A stretch of DNA of 64,000 nt from Saccharospirillum sp040881935 (GTDB lineage: Bacteria; Pseudomonadota; Gammaproteobacteria; Pseudomonadales; Natronospirillaceae), in assembly GCF_040881935.1 (NCBI RefSeq), contig NZ_JBBECH010000017.1, forward strand, positions 83,583 to 147,582. The letters are read 5' to 3'. The translations under genes and the position numbers were made by a program. Under the pieces are notes generated by a model. The model worked only from the letters and a program-made list of their open reading frames with translations. It was not told the origin of the DNA and did no database searches. Positions 33,213 to 42,005 of the stretch are shown here, in pieces (position 1 is the first letter of the stretch; every line of letters starts with the position of its first letter).

Positions 33213-34541
33213 TCAATAACGCAGGGTGTTCCGCGTCATAGGCAGCAATGATTTCCAGTATACACTGAGCATCCAGACGGAACGGCCGATAAACATCAGG
33301 CTGAAACTGACCCAGAGCGCCTGTTGGGTCGCCGGGAGCCACTGGCTCGCCAGTACAAAACTGACAAACCCGAACACCACACCATTGCGCATCTGCGCGG
33401 TCAGTCTGGCGCCAATAAAGACGCCATCCAGCCAGTAGGCGGTACCGGCCAGCACTGGCATGGCGATGACCCAGGGCAAATAATCGCTGGCCTGCTGTTG
33501 CAGTGTCGCTTGGCTGGTCAGGATACCCAGCAGGCTATTGCCCAATAGCGCAAACAGGGTTGTCAGCGCCACGGCTAACCCGAACGCACACCAGCCCGTG
33601 GTCCACAGGGCCTCACGCAATGCCAGCGGATCACGTTGCCCAATCGCCAGTCCGACCTGGGCCTCGGCTGCTGCAGCGCTGGCATCCAGGCTGTTGGAGA
33701 TTAGCGTCAGGAACGCCAGTAGAATGGCATTGCTGGCCAGCACAGTGTCACCAAGCGTCGCACTCAGCCGGTTAAACCAGGCAAAGCCCATCAGCAGTAG
33801 AAAAGTGCGGATAAACAGGCTGACACTGACACTGAAAATATGAGTGTAGGCAGCCAACGTTCTGAGCCGCGTTGCATCCAGGCCAGCGGGCAACGCTTTT
33901 AGGGTGCGCCACAGGGTGAGCAATACCAGCGTCAGCGCCAGGTATTCACTGATCACGGTACCCAGCGCAATGCCATCGGTGGTCATACCGAAGCCGTAAA
34001 CCAGGGTTACGTTCAAAACCAGATTCACCAGCTGCGCGACCGAGACGGTCACCAGGCCGATGCGGGTATTCTGCAAACCAATAAAGAACCCCAGCAGCAT
34101 GGAGGTAAACACCTGCGCAGGCACACCCCAGATTCGAATGTTGAGGTAGATGCGGGCCTCAGTGGTGGCTGCATCGGAGGCTTGCATAAACTCTAGCCCC
34201 AATTGAATCAGCACCGATTGAGCAAGCAGAATAATCGCCGATAACAGCGCGGCGACCAGGCTGTACTGGGCCAGTTGCGTGCGGATTAGCCCGGCATCGT
34301 TGGCTCCCTTGGCCTGGGAGGTGAAGCCGGACAGCCCCATCGACAGAAAGTTGAAACCGAGGAATACAAACGCCATCAGGCTAGCCCCAAGGGCCACACC
34401 GGCAAGGTAGATGCTGTCGTCCAGATGGCCGAGCACAGCGGTATCCACCAGTCCCAATAGTGGCAGCGAGAGATTGGCCAGCATGACGGGCCACATCAGA
34501 GCCCAGGTGCGGCGCCAGGCGTTGGATGATACCTGGATCAT
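33213..34541 (-). CDS. MATE family efflux pump, DinF-like
   Basis: A 442-residue, 12-helix inner-membrane multidrug and toxin extrusion transporter, exporting organic cations or other toxicants in exchange for Na+ or H+. The start WALMWPVMLANLSLPLLGLVDTAVLGH is the family signature, and the second half repeats it (FIRTFLLLMGFAWFNRLSATLG). FVFLGFNFLSMGLSGFTSQAKGAND fits the DinF/NorM-like DinF branch. There is no lexA gene or obvious SOS box beside it. Substrate unknown. Confidence 0.9.
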   Translation of the reverse strand: MIQVSSNAWRRTWALMWPVMLANLSLPLLGLVDTAVLGHLDDSIYLAGVALGASLMAFVFLGFNFLSMGLSGFTSQAKGANDAGLIRTQLAQYSLVAALLSAIILLAQSVLIQLGLEFMQASDAATTEARIYLNIRIWGVPAQVFTSMLLGFFIGLQNTRIGLVTVSVAQLVNLVLNVTLVYGFGMTTDGIALGTVISEYLALTLVLLTLWRTLKALPAGLDATRLRTLAAYTHIFSVSVSLFIRTFLLLMGFAWFNRLSATLGDTVLASNAILLAFLTLISNSLDASAAAAEAQVGLAIGQRDPLALREALWTTGWCAFGLAVALTTLFALLGNSLLGILTSQATLQQQASDYLPWVIAMPVLAGTAYWLDGVFIGARLTAQMRNGVVFGFVSFVLASQWLPATQQALWVSFSLMFIGRSVWMLSVYWKSLLPMTRNTLRY

Positions 34542-34874
34542 TTCAGGCTGGCCTCGGGGTAAATTTTTGAGCGTGCATAATTGGCCTAAGCTGTTGTTTT
34601 TACGTATACTTTCGTCTTTTCTGACTGATATTTGAACAACCGTTGGAACGCTTGATGCTTGGGTTTTAAAAAGTTCCGTGTTTATACTAACTCGATTAAA
34701 TCTGAATCGGGTGGTCCGGGAAACAAGAAAGACTCAATTCGGCACAGATTAACCTTAGGCTGCTGCTTAGCCCTTCACTCAGTAAGTTGCTAATCAGACG
34801 CCAGCAAGCGCAGTAAATTAGGTGAGCTGGCCCGACCCTGGAATCCCAATAAAAAACAAGTGCAGAGGTGAAGG
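34542..34874. other. Intergenic region before the cytochrome oxidase cluster
   Basis: A 333-bp gap between divergent MATE and coxB. TTGGCC (34581-34586) and TATACT (34605-34610), 18 bp apart, are a candidate plus-strand promoter. The leader to coxB would be about 260 nt, with no recognised riboswitch. No gene is visible. Confidence 0.4.
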
Positions 34875-36011
34875 ATGCAGATGAAGCTGCAAAGGGTATT
34901 TATTGCCCTGACGGCGCTGTTGATAAGTTCGGTCGCGCGTGCCGACTGGACGCTCAATATGCCCCGGGGTGTGACAGACATCAGCCAGGAGATTTACGGT
35001 CTCCATATGCTGACGTTGTGGGTGTGCGTGGTTATTGGCGTGCTGGTCTTTGGTGTTATGTTCTATTCCATGTTCAAGCACCGCAAATCCAAAGGCGCCG
35101 TGTCGGCCAATTTCCATGAAAGCACCAAAGTCGAGCTGGCCTGGACCCTAATTCCTGCGGCCGTCATTTTTGTGATTGGGGTGAAGGCAACCTACACCCT
35201 GGCCGACATGTATAACTTTGAAGAGTCTGAAGTGACGCTTGAAGTTGTTGGTTACCAATGGCGCTGGCGTTATCGTTACATCGATGAAAACGCCGAACAG
35301 GAAGTCAGCTTCTTCTCCAGCATGTCCACCCCGCGTGATGAGATCAACAACCGTCTCGAGAAGAACGAGAACTACCTGCTGGAAGTGGATGAGCCTGTGG
35401 TATTGCCTACCGGCACCAAAGTTCGTTTCCTGCTCTCCTCTGCAGACGTGATTCACTCCTGGTGGGTACCGGCGCTGGCCGTTAAGAAAGACGCGATTCC
35501 CGGTATCGTCAACGAAGCCTGGACCATCATCAACGAAGAAGGCACCTACCGCGGGCAGTGCACCGAACTGTGCGGCAAGGACCATGGCTTTATGCCGGTT
35601 GTGGTAGAAGCCGTCTCCCCCGAGGAATTCGAAGCCTGGCTCGCGGAAAAAGAACAGGCCGCCATTGAGCTGGCGGAACTGAACGACCGCGAATGGACTT
35701 TCGATGAACTGATGGAGCGTGGTGAAGAAGTCTACAGCTCAGCCTGTGCTTCCTGTCACCAACAAAACGGCTCGGGTGTGCCAGGTGCCTTCCCGGCACT
35801 GGCGAACAGCCCGATTGCACTGGGTGCGGCCGAAGGGCATCTGGATGTGGTGGTCAACGGCGTTCGTGGCACCGCCATGGCCGCTTATGGCAACCAATTG
35901 AGCGACGCCGACATGGCTGCCGTGATTACCTACGAGCGTAATGCCTGGGGCAACGACGTGGGCGATATGGTCACCCCGATTGATGTTTACAACTTTAAAG
36001 CCGGCGAATAA
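34875..36011 (+). CDS. coxB: Cytochrome c oxidase subunit II fused to a cytochrome c domain
   Basis: A 378-residue subunit of the aa3-type terminal oxidase. A signal peptide (about 1-23, ending VARA), then two transmembrane helices and a cupredoxin domain with the CuA ligands HSWWVPA and GQCTELCGKDHGFM. The C-terminal domain, residues about 280-378, is a class I cytochrome c with CASCHQQNGSG, as in caa3-type oxidases. It heads coxB-coxA-cox11-coxC; the fused haem suggests direct transfer from cytochrome c. Confidence 0.95.
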   Translation: MQMKLQRVFIALTALLISSVARADWTLNMPRGVTDISQEIYGLHMLTLWVCVVIGVLVFGVMFYSMFKHRKSKGAVSANFHESTKVELAWTLIPAAVIFVIGVKATYTLADMYNFEESEVTLEVVGYQWRWRYRYIDENAEQEVSFFSSMSTPRDEINNRLEKNENYLLEVDEPVVLPTGTKVRFLLSSADVIHSWWVPALAVKKDAIPGIVNEAWTIINEEGTYRGQCTELCGKDHGFMPVVVEAVSPEEFEAWLAEKEQAAIELAELNDREWTFDELMERGEEVYSSACASCHQQNGSGVPGAFPALANSPIALGAAEGHLDVVVNGVRGTAMAAYGNQLSDADMAAVITYERNAWGNDVGDMVTPIDVYNFKAGE

Positions 36012-36022
36012 GGAGGCATGAC

Positions 36023-37609
36023 ATGACGACTGCTACCCATGATCATGACCATGATCACGAACACCACGGGCCGGCCAAAGGCCTGACGCGCTGGCTCTAT
36101 ACGACCAACCACAAAGACATCGGTACCATGTATCTGTGGTTCAGTTTTGCGATGTTTTTGCTGGGCGGCACCTTTGCCATGGTGATCCGCGCTGAACTGT
36201 TCCAGCCTGGCCTGCAGCTGGTGCAGCCGGAATTCTTTAACCAGATGACCACCATGCATGGTTTGATCATGGTGTTTGGTGCCGTGATGCCAGCCTTTGT
36301 CGGCCTGGCCAACTGGATGATTCCGATGATGGTCGGGGCGCCAGACATGGCCCTGCCGCGCATGAACAACCTGAGTTTCTGGATTTTGCCCTTCGCCTTC
36401 GCGATGCTGACCAGCACTTTGTTCATGGAAGGTGGTGGTCCCAACTTCGGCTGGACCTTCTATGCGCCACTGTCGACGACTTACGCGCCGCCCAGTGTGA
36501 CCTTCTTCATTTTTGCCGTGCACATCATGGGCGCCAGTTCGATCATGGGGGCGATCAACATTGTTGCCACCATTCTGAACATGCGTGCTCCGGGCATGAC
36601 GTTGATGAAAATGCCGCTGTTCGTCTGGACCTGGCTGATTACCGCATACCTGCTGATTGCTGTCATGCCGGTTCTGGCCGGTGTGGTCACTATGATGCTG
36701 ATGGACATTCACTTCGGTACCGCCTTCTTTAACGCGGCCGGGGGTGGTTCTCCTGTTCTGTTCCAGCACATTTTCTGGTTCTTTGGGCACCCTGAAGTCT
36801 ACATTATGATTCTGCCAGCCTTTGGTATTGTCTCGGCGATCATTCCGGCCTTTGCCCGCAAGCAACTGTTCGGCTACAGCTCCATGGTGTATGCAACGGC
36901 TTCTATTGCCTTCCTGAGCTTCATTGTCTGGGCGCATCACATGTTCACCGTGGGCATTCCTTTCCTGGGGGAAGCGTTCTTCATGTGGGCGACCATGCTG
37001 ATTTCGATACCGACTGGGGTGAAGGTATTCAACTGGGTTACCACCATGTTCCGGGGTTCGATCACCTTTGAAACGCCTATGCTGTTCGCCATTTGCTTTG
37101 TCGTATTGTTCACCATCGGCGGCTTCTCCGGCCTGATGCTGGCGGTGGCTCCGGCTGACTTCCAGTATCACGACACCTACTTTGTGGTGGCGCATTTCCA
37201 CTATGTGCTGGTGCCGGGTGCCGTGTTCTCGATCATGGCAGGGGTGTATTACTGGCTACCCAAGTGGAGCGGTAAGATGTACAACGAAACCCTGGGCAAG
37301 GTGCACTTTTGGCTGAGCTTTATCGGGGTCAACGTCTTATTCTTCCCGCAGCATTTCCTCGGCTTGGCTGGTATGCCGCGTCGTATTCCGGATTACGCGC
37401 TGCAGTTTGCCGACTTCAATATGGTGTCGAGCATTGGTGGCTTCCTGTTTGGTGCCAGCCAGTTGCTGTTCCTCTACATCGTGGTGCATACCATTGTGGC
37501 GGGCAAACCAGCACCGGCCAAACCCTGGGAAGGGGCTGAAGGTCTGGAATGGACCGTCGATTCACCGGCGCCCTACCACACCTTTTCAACACCGCCCAAG
37601 ATTGACTGA
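36023..37609 (+). CDS. coxA: Cytochrome c oxidase subunit I
   Basis: A 528-residue, 12-helix haem-copper oxidase subunit holding haem a and the haem a3-CuB site that reduces O2 to water and pumps protons. The type A1 features are FFGHPEVYIMILPAFGI (CuB His and cross-linked Tyr), HHMFTVG and HDTYFVVAHFHYVLVPG (His ligands). The N terminus is unusually rich in His/Asp (ATHDHDHDHEHHGPAKG), a metal-binding-like extension before the conserved TTNHKDIGTMY. An SD AGGAGG lies just upstream. Confidence 0.97.
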   Translation: MTTATHDHDHDHEHHGPAKGLTRWLYTTNHKDIGTMYLWFSFAMFLLGGTFAMVIRAELFQPGLQLVQPEFFNQMTTMHGLIMVFGAVMPAFVGLANWMIPMMVGAPDMALPRMNNLSFWILPFAFAMLTSTLFMEGGGPNFGWTFYAPLSTTYAPPSVTFFIFAVHIMGASSIMGAINIVATILNMRAPGMTLMKMPLFVWTWLITAYLLIAVMPVLAGVVTMMLMDIHFGTAFFNAAGGGSPVLFQHIFWFFGHPEVYIMILPAFGIVSAIIPAFARKQLFGYSSMVYATASIAFLSFIVWAHHMFTVGIPFLGEAFFMWATMLISIPTGVKVFNWVTTMFRGSITFETPMLFAICFVVLFTIGGFSGLMLAVAPADFQYHDTYFVVAHFHYVLVPGAVFSIMAGVYYWLPKWSGKMYNETLGKVHFWLSFIGVNVLFFPQHFLGLAGMPRRIPDYALQFADFNMVSSIGGFLFGASQLLFLYIVVHTIVAGKPAPAKPWEGAEGLEWTVDSPAPYHTFSTPPKID

Positions 37610-37634
37610 CGCGGGTTAAACCAGGAGAACCAGC

Positions 37635-38201
37635 ATGAGCGACGCAGACAACGCACGCCCCAGCCACACACGCATCATCGTGAAGATGGTGTTTGTAGTG
37701 TTCGGTATGCTGGCTTTCGTTTTCGTTGGCCTGGTGCCCATGTACAACCTCATTTGTGAATGGACCGGTATTACCGGTCGCACCAATGAGGCGTCACTGG
37801 TTCAGGACTATGTGGTCGATGAAAACCGGGACATCAAAGTTCAGTTTCTGGCGAATACCAATGCCGACATGCCGTGGGAATTTCGGCCCATGGTAAAGAC
37901 GCTTACCGCGAAACCGGGTGAAGTGGTCGAAGTCAGCTATTTTGCCAAAAACGCGACGCCACGTGATATGACCGCTCAGGCAATTCCGAGTTTGTCGCCT
38001 TTTGAGGTAACGCCCTATTTCCACAAGACCGAATGCTTCTGCTTTAACCAGCAGCCGCTGCTGGCCGGAGAAGATGTGGAGATGGCGCTGGTGTTCCAGA
38101 TCGACCCGGATCTACCCGCCTGGGTACAAACGATCAGCCTGAGTTATACGCTGTACGATGTCAGTAGCGAACAGAAATCGGCGGCCCTTACGTTGCAGTA
38201 A
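37635..38201 (+). CDS. ctaG: Cytochrome c oxidase assembly protein Cox11/CtaG
   Basis: A 188-residue copper chaperone anchored by one N-terminal helix (VFVVFGMLAFVFVGLVPMYNLIC) with a periplasmic domain. It inserts CuB into subunit I. The copper-binding motif is KTECFCFNQQPLLAGE. It lies 25 bp after coxA, the usual position between subunits I and III. Confidence 0.94.
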   Translation: MSDADNARPSHTRIIVKMVFVVFGMLAFVFVGLVPMYNLICEWTGITGRTNEASLVQDYVVDENRDIKVQFLANTNADMPWEFRPMVKTLTAKPGEVVEVSYFAKNATPRDMTAQAIPSLSPFEVTPYFHKTECFCFNQQPLLAGEDVEMALVFQIDPDLPAWVQTISLSYTLYDVSSEQKSAALTLQ

Positions 38202-38286
38202 CGGTTAGCCCACCCAAATAACCGGGGATGACAGTACCAGCAGGGCTGATCAACCCCACAAGAACAAGAACAGGATGGAGAGTGCG

Positions 38287-39198
38287 ATGTCCAGCAATGC
38301 CGCGACAAGCAGTACAACCCATGAGCACTACTATGTGCCCGCGCAGAGCCGTCTGCCAGTGTGGATGGCCTTTGGCATGTTCCTCACCGTCTTCGGTGCC
38401 GGTAAAATGTTGAACGACATGTCATCCGGTACGCAGGATACGAGCTCACACTGGTGGTTTTTTGCCGGTGCGCTGGTGTTCGCCGTGGTGATGTATAACT
38501 GGTTCAGTAAGGTTATCCGTGAAAACCATGCTGGCCTGAACAGTGCCCAGTTAAAGAAGTCATACGTCTGGGGCATGGGCTGGTTTATTTTCTCGGAAGT
38601 GATGTTTTTTGCTGCCTTTTTTGGTGCGCTGTTTTATGTGCGCCACTACGTCGGACCCTGGATCGGTGGCGAGGGTGACAAAGGCATTACCAACTATCTA
38701 TACCCTGGTTTCGAATTCAGCTGGCCGTTGTTGAGCAACCCCGACAACAGCCTGTTCCAGGCACCGGAAGCGGTTATTCACGCCTTTGGCCTGCCGCTGA
38801 TTAACACCATTATCCTGATTGCCTCGAGCATCACCCTGACGGTTGCGCACCATGCGCTGCGCGCCGGTCATCGCAAGCAATTGAATATCTGGCTGGGCAT
38901 CACGGTAGCACTGGGTGTTATCTTCTTGTTCTTTCAGGCAGAAGAGTACATTGAGGCCTACCAGCATCTGGGGCTGACGCTCGAAAGCGGCATCTATGGA
39001 TCAACCTTCTTTATGCTGACCGGTTTTCACGGCGCTCATGTCACCATCGGTACCTTTATGCTGGCGGTGCAACTGGGGCGGTCGTTGCGAGGTCACTTCA
39101 AGCCGGAAGATCATTTCGGATTTGAGGCGTCAGCCTGGTACTGGCACTTTGTAGACGTAGTCTGGTTGTGCTTGTTTGTGTTGGTTTACTGGATTTAA
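38287..39198 (+). CDS. coxC: Cytochrome c oxidase subunit III
   Basis: A 303-residue, seven-helix subunit. It stabilises the oxidase and binds lipid at the oxygen channel. GWFIFSEVMFFAAFFGALFY, YIEAYQHLGLTLESGIYGS, TGFHGAHVTIGT and WYWHFVDVVWLCLFVLVYWI are classic subunit III segments. Of two in-frame ATGs I prefer 38287, seven bases after GGAG. The extra N-terminal stretch (about 20 residues, SNAATSSTTHEHYYVPAQSR) includes the family's HEHYYVP. Confidence 0.95.
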   Translation: MSSNAATSSTTHEHYYVPAQSRLPVWMAFGMFLTVFGAGKMLNDMSSGTQDTSSHWWFFAGALVFAVVMYNWFSKVIRENHAGLNSAQLKKSYVWGMGWFIFSEVMFFAAFFGALFYVRHYVGPWIGGEGDKGITNYLYPGFEFSWPLLSNPDNSLFQAPEAVIHAFGLPLINTIILIASSITLTVAHHALRAGHRKQLNIWLGITVALGVIFLFFQAEEYIEAYQHLGLTLESGIYGSTFFMLTGFHGAHVTIGTFMLAVQLGRSLRGHFKPEDHFGFEASAWYWHFVDVVWLCLFVLVYWI

Positions 39199-39215
39199 CG
39201 GCACCCGGTTTTTCT

Positions 39216-39240
39216 GACGGAGCCTGTTCCGGGCTCCGTC
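39216..39240. terminator. Hairpin between convergent coxC and DUF2909 gene
   Basis: GACGGAGCC (39216-39224) pairs perfectly with GGCTCCGTC (39232-39240) across TGTTCCG. No T-run follows on either strand, so it is a weak intrinsic terminator or a transcript-end stabiliser. The 53-bp gap is shared by two convergent genes. Confidence 0.5.
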
Positions 39241-39251
39241 GATTCACTGCC

Positions 39252-39470
39252 TCAGTAACGCCCGCTCCAGGGAGCACCCTGAGTCAGCTCGCCAGACACA
39301 TAGCCATACACCAGAACGACCACGATCATGACGGCCAGACTTACCCTGATGGTCAGCAACTTAACCATTCGTTTTGAATCCGGCTCGTCTTTGAACAGGG
39401 CCACCAGGGCACCGCTCAGTGACAGCAACATGGCAATGATCAGCACCACCATGATGACTTTTAACAACAT
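39252..39470 (-). CDS. DUF2909 twin-transmembrane protein
   Basis: A 72-residue protein with two transmembrane helices (LLKVIMVVLIIAMLLSLSGAL and LLTIRVSLAVMIVVVLVYGYV) linked by FKDEPDSKRMVK, the hallmark of the DUF2909 family found next to cytochrome oxidase genes. It is on the strand opposite the surrounding cox genes. A role in oxidase assembly is inferred from its conserved location only. Confidence 0.85.
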   Translation of the reverse strand: MLLKVIMVVLIIAMLLSLSGALVALFKDEPDSKRMVKLLTIRVSLAVMIVVVLVYGYVSGELTQGAPWSGRY

Positions 39471-39524
39471 AACTCTGACTCCTGAAAAAAGGGGTTGGAA
39501 AGGTTTCGGAATTGACGACGCGCT

Positions 39525-40223
39525 ATGACATTCAAACCCGGCGTGGCGCTAACCGTTTTTGTGGCCGTATTTTTGCCGCTGTTTGTCGCGCTGGGGTTTT
39601 GGCAGCTTAACAGAGCTGAGCAAAAAACCCAGTTGGAAGCGCAGTTGCAGGCGCGCACGGTGATTGAACCACTAACAAATAGCACAGACCCGGTAGATTA
39701 CCAGTTGTATCGGTTAACCGCTGAGCTCGACAGTGATACCCCCTGGTTGCTGGATAACCGCACCTGGGAAGGTCAGGTCGGGTATGAAGTCTGGGTGCCG
39801 CTGGACGCCGGAGACCGTTGGTATCTTGCTTCGCTGGGCTGGGTTTCCGGGTCGGCGGATCGCCGCCAGCTGCCGGAGTTGGCGTTTCCAACGGGAAGCC
39901 GGGTCTGGGTGGGGCAGTGGCGACCGCTGAGTGACAGCATTGTACTGGCCGATACGCCGTTAACGGATCAGTGGCCCCAGGTTATTCAGGCGATAGCACC
40001 GCAAGCGATGGCTGAAAAAATGCAACGCGAAGCACCGGCCGGTTTATTACAATTGACCGCAGGCCAGCCTGGAGTTGGCCAGGTTATCTGGACACCGTCG
40101 GTGATGTCAGCGCAGATGCATACCGGCTACGCTCTGCAATGGTTTGCGATGGCCGTGGCGTTGGCTGCCATGTACGGCTTTGCCGGTGTCCATTTTGGCA
40201 GGCGGCGCGAGCCCCGGCCTTAA
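39525..40223 (+). CDS. SURF1 family oxidase assembly protein
   Basis: A 232-residue inner-membrane protein with two transmembrane helices at the ends (TVFVAVFLPLFVALGFWQLNRA and FAMAVALAAMYGFAG) and a periplasmic domain between. Family segments are GFWQLNRAEQKTQLE, WLLDNRTWEGQVGYEVWVPL and LGWVSG. Surf1 delivers haem a to subunit I. It is divergent from the DUF2909 gene and starts the second half of the cluster. Confidence 0.9.
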   Translation: MTFKPGVALTVFVAVFLPLFVALGFWQLNRAEQKTQLEAQLQARTVIEPLTNSTDPVDYQLYRLTAELDSDTPWLLDNRTWEGQVGYEVWVPLDAGDRWYLASLGWVSGSADRRQLPELAFPTGSRVWVGQWRPLSDSIVLADTPLTDQWPQVIQAIAPQAMAEKMQREAPAGLLQLTAGQPGVGQVIWTPSVMSAQMHTGYALQWFAMAVALAAMYGFAGVHFGRRREPRP

Positions 40224-40335
40224 CAAGACCGGCCATAACCCGGGCACAACATAGTATGTGTGTCCTGCGGGACCAGACTCTAACCCTTATTGTCACGGGG
40301 TTCCTGACCATCAGGAGCATCGTGCGGAGAACGTT

Positions 40336-40917
40336 ATGACTCAATCCACTCGGATGACACCCCGGAGCAACGGCTTCAACAAGGTGCAAATGCTGGTCAT
40401 TTTGCTGACGCCGTTACTGGTAATGGCGTCTTCGACCCTACTCTACTTTTCCGGTTGGCTGACGCCAGATGAACGGGTCAACAAGGGCATTCTGCTGACG
40501 CCGGTGCTGCAACTCGACGATCTGGGGCTGAACCTCGAAACGGTTAACCCCGAGCGCCAATGGCTAATGGTGCAAACCTCGGCCAACTGCTCGGCCGACT
40601 GTGAACAGCAGGTGTACCTGCAACGACAGACGCATGTGGCGCTGGGTAAAAACGAGCCGCGGATGAAGCGGTTGTTGTTGTCCCGGTCGACCGGCCTGGA
40701 GGGGCTGACCGGGCAATACCCGGGCCTGGAGATTCACCCGCTGACAGGAGTGTCGGATACGTTTCGCGAGCAGGTGCCCGGGCAATTCAGTGAACAGAAC
40801 TATGTCTTTATTGTCGATCCATTGGGGAATATCCCGCTGTATTTTACGCCCGCCAATACCTTTAATGATCAGTTGGATGATTTGAAAAAGCTGCTGAAAT
40901 TGTCGACGATCGGCTAA
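40336..40917 (+). CDS. Uncharacterised cytochrome-oxidase-cluster protein
   Basis: A 193-residue membrane-anchored protein between the SURF1 and haem A synthase genes. One N-terminal helix (VQMLVILLTPLLVMASSTLLYFSGW) is followed by a periplasmic domain with one CSADC pair. YVFIVDPLGNIPLYF resembles the thioredoxin-fold end of Sco-like proteins (compare IAIINPQG in the Sco gene), but it lacks the FCPDIC and His ligands. The ATG at 40336 has GGAG upstream; the longer frame is rejected. An oxidase-biogenesis role is inferred from position and not shown. Confidence 0.75.
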   Translation: MTQSTRMTPRSNGFNKVQMLVILLTPLLVMASSTLLYFSGWLTPDERVNKGILLTPVLQLDDLGLNLETVNPERQWLMVQTSANCSADCEQQVYLQRQTHVALGKNEPRMKRLLLSRSTGLEGLTGQYPGLEIHPLTGVSDTFREQVPGQFSEQNYVFIVDPLGNIPLYFTPANTFNDQLDDLKKLLKLSTIG

Positions 40918-40988
40918 TGCGAGATCGGTAACAGTGGATTGCCGGGTGGGCTGTGCCAACCTGACCGAATTATAAGAAAGAGGAATTG

Positions 40989-42005
40989 ATGGTGTCTAGT
41001 TATGGTGTAAAACCCGGTTTTAAACTGGCAGCCTTCGCCACCCTGTTTGCCATCGCTGTCGTGGTGCTCGGGTCCTTTACCCGGCTGGTCGATGCCGGGC
41101 TTGGCTGTCCGGACTGGCCCACCTGTTATGGCCACTTCTGGGCACCGCAAACCGATGAACAGATTAATCGGGCCAACGAAGCGTTTCCGGAAATTCCCGT
41201 TGACCTGGAGAAAACCTGGCCGGAAATGGTGCATCGTTATCTGGCCTCAATCCTTGGCCTGGTGATTCTGATCCTGGCGGTGGTGTCGTTTCGTCATCGG
41301 CACCGGCCCGAGCAGCCGCTTAAATTACCGTTGTTGCTGCTCTTTCTGGTGATTCTTCAGGGAGTCTTTGGTGCCTGGACGGTCACGCTAAAACTTTGGC
41401 CCCAGGTGGTTACCGCCCATCTACTCGGTGGTTTTGCAACCTTCACTCTGTTGTGGCTTTTAACAATGCGGCTGCAGAGCGCACCTGTCGGGCTGCGGTT
41501 TTCCCGTGCGCCCCGTCAGTTACCAAGGGTGTTGGCGGCGGTGACGTTGGTGGTTGTGGTCGGCCAGGTGTTTCTGGGTGGTTGGACGACGTCCAATTAT
41601 GCCGCCTTGGCCTGTCCGGATCTATTTACCTGCCAGACGCAGTGGTGGCCAGAGGCCGATTACGTTGCCGGTTTCGATCTGGCCCACCCCATCGGCCCCA
41701 ATTACCTGGGTGGTCATCTGGAGGTGCCCGCCCGCACCGCGATTCATATGGCCCACCGCATTGGCGCCATCGTGACCACGGTACTCTGTCTCTGGCTGTT
41801 CTGGCGCCTGATCCAAATTCGCTTTGCCGGCCCCGCCGGAGCCCTCTTGCTGATTCTGCTGGCGCAGGTCACACTGGGGTTAAGCAACGTGTATTTCGGT
41901 TTACCACTGACCGTCGCGGTTCTGCACAATCTCGGCGGTGCGCTATTGTTAGCGGCAGTGGCAACCGTCAATTTTATTCTGTATCGAGAGGCCAAGCATG
42001 TCTAA
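40989..42005 (+). CDS. ctaA: Haem A synthase (CtaA/Cox15)
   Basis: A 338-residue membrane protein, eight helices in two similar halves, that oxidises haem O to haem A. Conserved segments are GSFTRLVDAGLGCPDWPTCYG, MVHRYLASILGL (His ligand), WTSNYAALACPDL-like GGWTTSNYAALACPD and IHMAHRIGAIVTT. ATG 40989 follows AGAGGAA. Its stop overlaps the ctaB start by eight bases, so haem O and haem A synthesis are coupled. Confidence 0.95.
   Translation: MVSSYGVKPGFKLAAFATLFAIAVVVLGSFTRLVDAGLGCPDWPTCYGHFWAPQTDEQINRANEAFPEIPVDLEKTWPEMVHRYLASILGLVILILAVVSFRHRHRPEQPLKLPLLLLFLVILQGVFGAWTVTLKLWPQVVTAHLLGGFATFTLLWLLTMRLQSAPVGLRFSRAPRQLPRVLAAVTLVVVVGQVFLGGWTTSNYAALACPDLFTCQTQWWPEADYVAGFDLAHPIGPNYLGGHLEVPARTAIHMAHRIGAIVTTVLCLWLFWRLIQIRFAGPAGALLLILLAQVTLGLSNVYFGLPLTVAVLHNLGGALLLAAVATVNFILYREAKHV

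Noticed and set aside
35987..37201. Open frame of 404 codons antisense to coxA, very rich in His, Gln and Gly
   Set aside because: It mirrors coxA codons and gives low-complexity sequence; coxA is unmistakable on the other strand.
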